Positions 5,687 to 9,134 of a DNA stretch of 9,134 nucleotides are shown here, piece by piece. Where the stretch lies: NCBI GenBank assembly GCA_012514125.1, contig JAAZAW010000300.1, positions 1 through 9,134 of the forward strand, written 5' to 3'. The notes beneath the pieces were generated by a model. The model did no database searches. It saw only the letters and a list, made by a program, of their open reading frames with translations, and had not been told where the DNA came from. The DNA comes from Phycisphaerae bacterium. Lineage in GTDB: Bacteria; Planctomycetota; Phycisphaerae; JAAYCJ01. Made by a program: the position numbers and the translations under genes. Within the stretch, counting starts at the first letter, position 1. Every line of letters begins with the position of its first letter.

Positions 5687-7384
5687 TCAAATAAACAAAT
5701 TCACATGACTCCCATCCGCCTTTTCCAGATAAGTCGCCACTCCGCCTAGCTCAACACCGTCGATCAACTCTTCCTTCCGAATTCCCATCAACTCCATCGA
5801 CATCGAGCAAACCACCAGCTTCACTCCCGCCTGCCTCGCGCTCTCGATCAATTCTTTCAGCGATGCCACATTTTTCTTTCGCATGATTCTCTTCATCATC
5901 CATGTCCCCATCCCTCCCATATTCATCTTCGAAAGCGTCAACTTTTCCGCCCCCCTCGGCATCATCCATCCAAACATCCGCTCGATCAAATTCTTCCTCA
6001 CCATCCCCGGCGTCTCTTTCCGCAAAATATTGATCCCCCAGAACGTGAAAAACATCGTCATCTCGCTCCCCATCGCCGCCGCCCCGTTCGCGATCACAAA
6101 CGCCGCCATCGCCCGATCAAAATCATTGCTGAACACCACAATCGTCTTATTCCTGCTCGAAGCCTTCGGGGTCGCACAGGAAATCTCCCCTCCCTGTCGA
6201 ACGACCGTCGCCGTATACACCCCCTTCTTCGTCTCTATCGACAAAAGCCGATGGCACATGCTCTCGCACCACGCCTTCGCATCCTCCACAAACCCCGGAT
6301 CACGCGTCGATATCCGCACCGCCTCTCCGATCGACACTTCCTCCATCGCCTTTTTCAACTGCATAATCGGCCCGGGACACTGCAACCCGCAGGCATCAAC
6401 CTCACGAACCACGCGAACCTCGTCTTTTCCTTTCTCCGCCGGCAATCCCAGCGCACTTTTCCCTTCGCCGGAATCATCCCACACATCCTCACCTTTCACC
6501 TCTTTCTCACCTTTCATACTTTTCTCACGTTCTTCCATCCCCACCACCATCTTATACGTCTTGTATCCTCCCACCAGATTTCGACACCGATACCCTTTCT
6601 GCGTCAAAAGCCGACATGCCAGATATCCCCTGAGCCCCACCTGACAAAACGCCACCACTTCCTTATCCTTCGGAATCTCATCAAGCCGCTCTCGCAATTC
6701 ATCGAGCGGTATCACCTGCGACCCCGGAATCGTTCCACCCGAAACCTCTTCCTCCGACCGAACATCCAGCAGCATCTGCTCATCCGTAAAATTCGCAATC
6801 TCTTCCGCCTGACAAAGTCCCACATCTCCCTTCATCGCATTCGACGCCACGTATCCCGCATAATTCACCGGATCGCGTGCCGATCCATAAGGCGGCGCAT
6901 AACAAAGCTCCAAATCACCCAAATCGCCAACCGTCAGCCCCGCCCGCATCGCCACCGCGATGACGTCGATCCGCTTATCCACCCCCTGGGCTCCCACCGC
7001 CTGAGCACCAAGAATCTTCCCATTCGTCGGATCATACAACAGCTTCACCGATATCGGACTCGCCCCCGGATAATATCCCGCATGGCTCGCCGGATGAACA
7101 TAAACCTTCTCATACACCCTGTTCGCCCGTTTCAGCGCTTTTTCGTTCATCCCCGTCATCCCCGCCGTCAAATCAAACACCTTCGTTATCGCCGTCCCCT
7201 GCGTCTTGCGATAAACGCTCTCCCTGCCGAAAATATGATCCGCCGCAATCCGTCCCTGCCGATTCGCCGGCCCAGCCAACGGAATCAGCGCCCTTCCTCC
7301 CACAAAATGTTCCACCTCCACCGCATCCCCCACCGCGTAAATGTGCGGATCGCTCGTCCGCATATGCTCATCCACCACAATCCC
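5687..7384 (-). CDS. C-terminal part of CoA-disulfide reductase/rhodanese/TusA/DsrE fusion (same gene as 7285-8184, frameshifted)
   Basis: This frame resumes at GIVVDEHMRTSDPHIYAVGD, the second FAD motif that should follow the N-terminal part, so the two are one broken gene. Residue numbers are for the repaired product of 832 residues. 268-455 is the rest of the flavoenzyme: AVGD (284-287) and the dimerisation domain with AGYYPGA and CYAPPYGSARDPVN (428-441). A rhodanese domain (about 470-545) has the CQVGLRG loop with catalytic Cys514. A charged linker (about 546-589) follows. The TusA domain (590-663) has CGLQCPGP, with Cys603 in the CPxP position. A DsrE/DsrF-like domain (680-832) has KTIVVFSNDFDRAMAAFVI and Cys793 in VVCSMSME. 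As established for these families, rhodanese, TusA and DsrE pass persulfide sulfur between cysteines while the reductase uses NAD(P)H on CoA disulfide, persulfide or polysulfide. All key residues are intact. An independent start in this fragment is unlikely. Confidence 0.88.
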   Translation of the reverse strand, partial: GIVVDEHMRTSDPHIYAVGDAVEVEHFVGGRALIPLAGPANRQGRIAADHIFGRESVYRKTQGTAITKVFDLTAGMTGMNEKALKRANRVYEKVYVHPASHAGYYPGASPISVKLLYDPTNGKILGAQAVGAQGVDKRIDVIAVAMRAGLTVGDLGDLELCYAPPYGSARDPVNYAGYVASNAMKGDVGLCQAEEIANFTDEQMLLDVRSEEEVSGGTIPGSQVIPLDELRERLDEIPKDKEVVAFCQVGLRGYLACRLLTQKGYRCRNLVGGYKTYKMVVGMEEREKSMKGEKEVKGEDVWDDSGEGKSALGLPAEKGKDEVRVVREVDACGLQCPGPIMQLKKAMEEVSIGEAVRISTRDPGFVEDAKAWCESMCHRLLSIETKKGVYTATVVRQGGEISCATPKASSRNKTIVVFSNDFDRAMAAFVIANGAAAMGSEMTMFFTFWGINILRKETPGMVRKNLIERMFGWMMPRGAEKLTLSKMNMGGMGTWMMKRIMRKKNVASLKELIESARQAGVKLVVCSMSMELMGIRKEELIDGVELGGVATYLEKADGSHVNLFI

Positions 7385-8184
7385 CCAAGCTCGCCGATCG
7401 TCAACCCCGCCTCCTTCGCCAGCGACACCTCGGGCCGAACCCCTATCGACAAAATGGCCATATCGCATTCCACTTTCTTCCCATCGCTCAGGGTCGCCGT
7501 CAACCCCCGCCCCTCGACCTCCTCGATCCTATCCACCGAAACCCCAAGCCGCAAATCCACCCCATGAATCTCCAACTGCCGGCGGATAGGCTCCGTCATC
7601 TCCGCATCCATCGTGCTCATCACCTGTCTGGACAATTCCACCAGCACCACATCGGCATCCCGCTCACGAATCGCCTCCGCCATCTCAAGCCCGATATGTC
7701 CTCCGCCGATTACCAGAACCCGCCGGACATGCCGTTCATCGATCTGTCTCCTGATCGCATCCATATCCGCGATATTCCGTAGCGTAAACACAAGCTTCGA
7801 ATCGAATCCCGCAGGCCGTATCGGCATCGCCCCCGGACTCAAAATCAACGCGTCATATTTCACCCATTCTTCCCGGCTATCCGACAGATTCTTCGCCAGA
7901 ACCCTCTTGTTCTCGCGATCGATCCCCACCACTTCGGTCCGTGTCCGGACATCGATCCGATATCGTTTCCGCATCGCCGCCGGCGTCTCCACCAAAAGCC
8001 GTTCCCGATCCGTAATCACGTCGCCGATATAATAAGGCATCCCGCAATTGGCAAAGGAGATGTGCTCCCCCCGTTCAAACATGACAATTTCCGCCTCTTC
8101 GCTCAACCGCCTCGCCCGCGCCGCCGCCGAGGCGCCGCCTGCCACTCCACCCACAATAACAACCCGTTTCACATCGCGCATCAT
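7285..8184 (-). CDS. N-terminal FAD/NAD(P)H part of CoA-disulfide reductase fusion, truncated by frameshift
   Basis: The start is at ATG 8184 (or the adjacent ATG 8181) because MMRDVKRVVIVGGVAGGASA begins at the FAD-binding beta strand, and AAGGGAAG precedes it. The frame is open upstream to 8463, but that part is repeat DNA. Features: dinucleotide fold GGVAGGA (12-18), active-site Cys47 in SFANCGMPYYIGD, which is the CoA-disulfide reductase signature, the ILSPGA segment, and the NAD(P)H fold VLVIGGGHIGLEMAEA. Near residue 267 the frame is lost at the C5 run 7382-7386: the sequence continues GLWWMSICG and stops at 7285, while the expected continuation lies in the other frame. One extra C on the plus strand would restore it. 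As read, the product is 299 residues and lacks the second FAD motif and dimer interface, so it would not be functional. It lies 282 bp after arsR. The reading as a CoADR-type enzyme is secure; the preferred substrate is not. Confidence 0.88.
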   Translation of the reverse strand: MMRDVKRVVIVGGVAGGASAAARARRLSEEAEIVMFERGEHISFANCGMPYYIGDVITDRERLLVETPAAMRKRYRIDVRTRTEVVGIDRENKRVLAKNLSDSREEWVKYDALILSPGAMPIRPAGFDSKLVFTLRNIADMDAIRRQIDERHVRRVLVIGGGHIGLEMAEAIRERDADVVLVELSRQVMSTMDAEMTEPIRRQLEIHGVDLRLGVSVDRIEEVEGRGLTATLSDGKKVECDMAILSIGVRPEVSLAKEAGLTIGELGGLWWMSICGRAIRTFTRWGMRWRWNILWEEGR

Positions 8185-8279
8185 CTTCCCTTTCCAAATA
8201 GAATGGGCCTCGCCCACCATCTCAATTCTCTTCCTCGACTCTTCCAGACTAAACGACTTCTTCGACTTTCGTCCTCTTC

Positions 8280-8460
8280 CGTGGCGTCTTGGCGGTTCAA
8301 TTCTCTTTTCTTCCAAACTTCCCCAACTTTTCTCAACTTCCCTCCCTTCGTCATTCCCGCGAAGGCTCGAATCCAGAAACGGCTCTGGCCGTTTGACAAT
8401 CCTCTTCCAACTTTCAACTTCTAACTTCTTCCAACTTCTCTTAACTCTCTCAACTTCTCC
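8280..8460 (+). repeat. composite dispersed intergenic repeat, copy 3
   Basis: Modules in the same order as copy 1: TGGCGTCTTGGCGGTTCAA (8282-8300), pyrimidine-rich CAACTT words, CGTCATTCCCGCGAAGGC (8349-8366) with GAATCCAG, AACGGC-TCTG-GCCGTT, TGACAATCC (to 8402), then TTCCAACTTTCAACTTC. It fills most of the 282-bp gap between arsR and the fusion gene. It is translatable in the frame of the fusion gene, which creates a spurious N-terminal extension. Confidence 0.75.
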
Positions 8461-8466
8461 CACTCC

Positions 8467-8766
8467 CTAACAATTCTTCCGAACACACTCGATCAAACCC
8501 GGCAAATTCGGATGGGCAATCGAATAATAAACCATTCGGCCACGCCGTTCGCTCTTCAGAAATCCATGTCCCTTAAGCTGCCGTAAATGCTCACACGTCT
8601 GATCCGGCGACGTCTCGCACATCGCCGCAATTTCATGCACCGCAAACTCCCCCTGCATCAAAACATCCACAATCCTAAGCCGCACCGGGTGCCCCATCAT
8701 CCTCAAACACTCCGCCGCCGCTTCCAAAACGTCCATCGACAACAATTTCAATTTATTCATCATCAT
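8467..8766 (-). CDS. ArsR-family winged-helix regulator, candidate sulfide/persulfide sensor
   Basis: A 99-residue protein if started at the first of three adjacent ATGs (8766, 8763, 8760). GAGG (8772-8769) precedes them, and the third ATG has the best spacing. An in-frame extension to 8820 would overlap the promoter and is rejected. The fold is a compact ArsR winged helix: ECLRMMGHPVRLRIVDVLMQ (19-38), helix-turn-helix EIAAMCETSPDQTCEHLRQL (45-64), then GHGFLKSERRGRMVYYSI with the beta wing (66-83). The arsenic/antimony ELCVCDL site is absent. Cysteines lie at 20, 50, 58, 94 and 99. A pair such as Cys50 with Cys94 or Cys99 could act as the dithiol switch known from SqrR/BigR-type sulfide sensors. 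The downstream gene is a persulfide-handling enzyme, which supports that reading. By family it would be a repressor released from DNA on sensing. Family assignment is firm; the inducer is inference. Confidence 0.87.
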   Translation of the reverse strand: MMMNKLKLLSMDVLEAAAECLRMMGHPVRLRIVDVLMQGEFAVHEIAAMCETSPDQTCEHLRQLKGHGFLKSERRGRMVYYSIAHPNLPGLIECVRKNC

Positions 8767-8777
8767 CACCTCATAGA

Positions 8778-8812
8778 TCAATATATCGTAACATTTCAAT
8801 ATGTCAATATAT
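8778..8812 (-). promoter_or_regulatory. arsR promoter with repeated ATATTGA operator-like words
   Basis: On the minus strand a perfect -35 TTGACA (8807-8802), a 16-bp spacer and TATATT (8785-8780, five of six to the -10) lie just upstream of the regulator; the RNA would start near 8773, giving a very short leader. The heptamer TCAATAT (plus-strand sense) occurs three times here, at 8778-8784, 8796-8802 and 8804-8810, overlapping both promoter boxes. This is where an autorepressor would bind. Confidence 0.6.
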
Positions 8813-8888
8813 AAATTCATAATTCCCTCGACTTCTCGTCAACGCCTCACATCCCGCTCCAATCCCTCAAAACCGTCCGCTATCAAAC

Positions 8889-8923
8889 AAAAAAGGGATG
8901 ATGAAATTAAATTCCACCATCCC
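8889..8923 (-). terminator. rho-independent terminator on the minus strand, no visible gene upstream
   Basis: Read on the minus strand, GGGATGGTGGAAT (8923-8911) pairs with ATTTCATCATCCC (8907-8895) over 13 positions including two G-T wobbles, around a TTA loop. TTTTTT (8894-8889), G and TTT follow directly. The wobbles become A-C mismatches on the plus strand, so the structure is strand-specific. No minus-strand gene is visible between it and the window edge. Confidence 0.7.
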
Positions 8924-8939
8924 AATCAGAAAACACCTC

Positions 8940-8990
8940 AAGCCGTTGGACAATCCAACTTCCAACTTTTAACTTTTAACTTTTAACTTC
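8940..8990 (+). repeat. composite dispersed intergenic repeat, copy 4 (3' part only) with AACTTTT tandem
   Basis: AGCCGTTGGACAATCC (8941-8956) matches the 3' modules of copies 1 and 3 and is followed by AACTTCCAAC. Three copies of AACTTTT and an AACTTC then end the element. The upstream modules are missing. Confidence 0.6.
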
Positions 8991-9011
8991 TTCCTCCTAC
9001 AACAACCTCTT

Positions 9012-9134
9012 ATACGGAATTGACTTATTGAATGCGCGGTACTTTAATGTCAATAAACTATTTCAGGCAGTATGAGCTTCGAAATCGGGATATCGTGACA
9101 TTAGCCCCCGCGCACGAAGTAAATGGAATTAGTA
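9012..9134 (+). promoter_or_regulatory. conserved promoter-leader module, copy B, start of a transcription unit off the window
   Basis: It has a good promoter: TTGACT (9020-9025), 17-bp spacer, TTTAAT (9043-9048). The following leader matches 4478-4597 in order and spacing: ATACGGA, TTGAAT, AAACTATT, GGG, GA-YATT, C-run. The core CCCCCGCGCACGAAGTAAAT plus 10 nt is identical at 27 of 30 positions. Within this copy GCTTCG (9076-9081) could pair with CGAAGT (9115-9120). The window ends where copy A reaches its ribosome binding site, so a plus-strand gene should begin about 16 nt further on. Confidence 0.6.

Noticed and set aside
7382..7386. Programmed ribosomal frameshift in the fusion gene
   Set aside because: There is no slippery heptamer or obvious downstream stimulator, and fusions of this type are normally encoded in one frame; error or mutation is simpler.
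6251..7567. 438-codon open frame on the plus strand
   Set aside because: It is fully antisense to the fusion gene, rich in Arg/His/Pro/Ile as expected from the reverse of a biased gene, and shows no domain.
8185..8463. N-terminal extension of the reductase from a GTG at 8463
   Set aside because: It encodes only repeat-derived residues, has no well-spaced ribosome binding site, and the FAD-binding strand begins right after ATG 8184.
8767..8820. Longer start for the ArsR regulator at 8820
   Set aside because: The added residues would be encoded by the promoter boxes and heptamer repeats; GAGG before the ATG triplet at 8766-8758 gives a better start.
1..9134. tRNA or rRNA genes, integrase or insertion-sequence transposase
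   Set aside because: No cloverleaf, rRNA-like stretch or transposase/integrase motif was seen on either strand.

Overview
The window looks like a chromosome segment of a planctomycete, most likely of the Phycisphaerae/Sedimentisphaerales type. The reasons are the tandem prepilin-like proteins with a variant H-x10-D(G/A) end (akin to the DUF1559 family), the large tetratricopeptide protein without a secretion signal, the tiny membrane proteins, and the intergenic spaces full of palindromic and pyrimidine-rich repeats. This placement is inferred from gene content only; no marker gene is present.

Layout. Positions 1-1800 (minus strand) hold two paralogous prepilin-like genes 36 bp apart, read as one operon; the second is cut by the left window edge. 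Positions 1801-2960 have no convincing gene. They contain a long leader upstream of the prepilins with a strong hairpin, two small dyads, a REP-like palindrome of about 97 bp, a 10-bp tandem repeat, and one copy of a composite repeat that recurs later. Positions 2961-4409 (plus) encode a TPR protein. Positions 4613-5509 (plus) encode three small membrane or exported proteins, the last two apparently distant paralogues, closed by a strong hairpin at 5529-5564. Positions 8766-5687 (minus) carry an ArsR-type regulator followed by a large sulfur-trafficking fusion (CoA-disulfide reductase, rhodanese, TusA, DsrE). The fusion is broken by a one-base frameshift in a C5 run at 7382-7386. Positions 8767-9134 hold the arsR promoter, a terminator on the minus strand with no obvious owner, a repeat fragment, and the start of a new plus-strand transcription unit that runs off the window.

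How the parts work together. The ArsR protein has five cysteines and lacks the classical ELCVCDL metal site. It sits directly upstream of a persulfide-handling enzyme, so it is a candidate sulfide/persulfide sensor that controls the fusion enzyme. The prepilins form a separate surface-appendage or secretion unit. The three small membrane proteins have no recognised function.

The most interesting unexplained signal is a promoter-plus-leader module of about 120 nt that occurs twice, before the small membrane gene cluster (4478-4604) and at the right edge of the window (9012-9134). Its 3' core is identical at 27 of 30 positions, and in the first copy it ends beside the ribosome binding site. It may define a small regulon or an undescribed cis-acting RNA.
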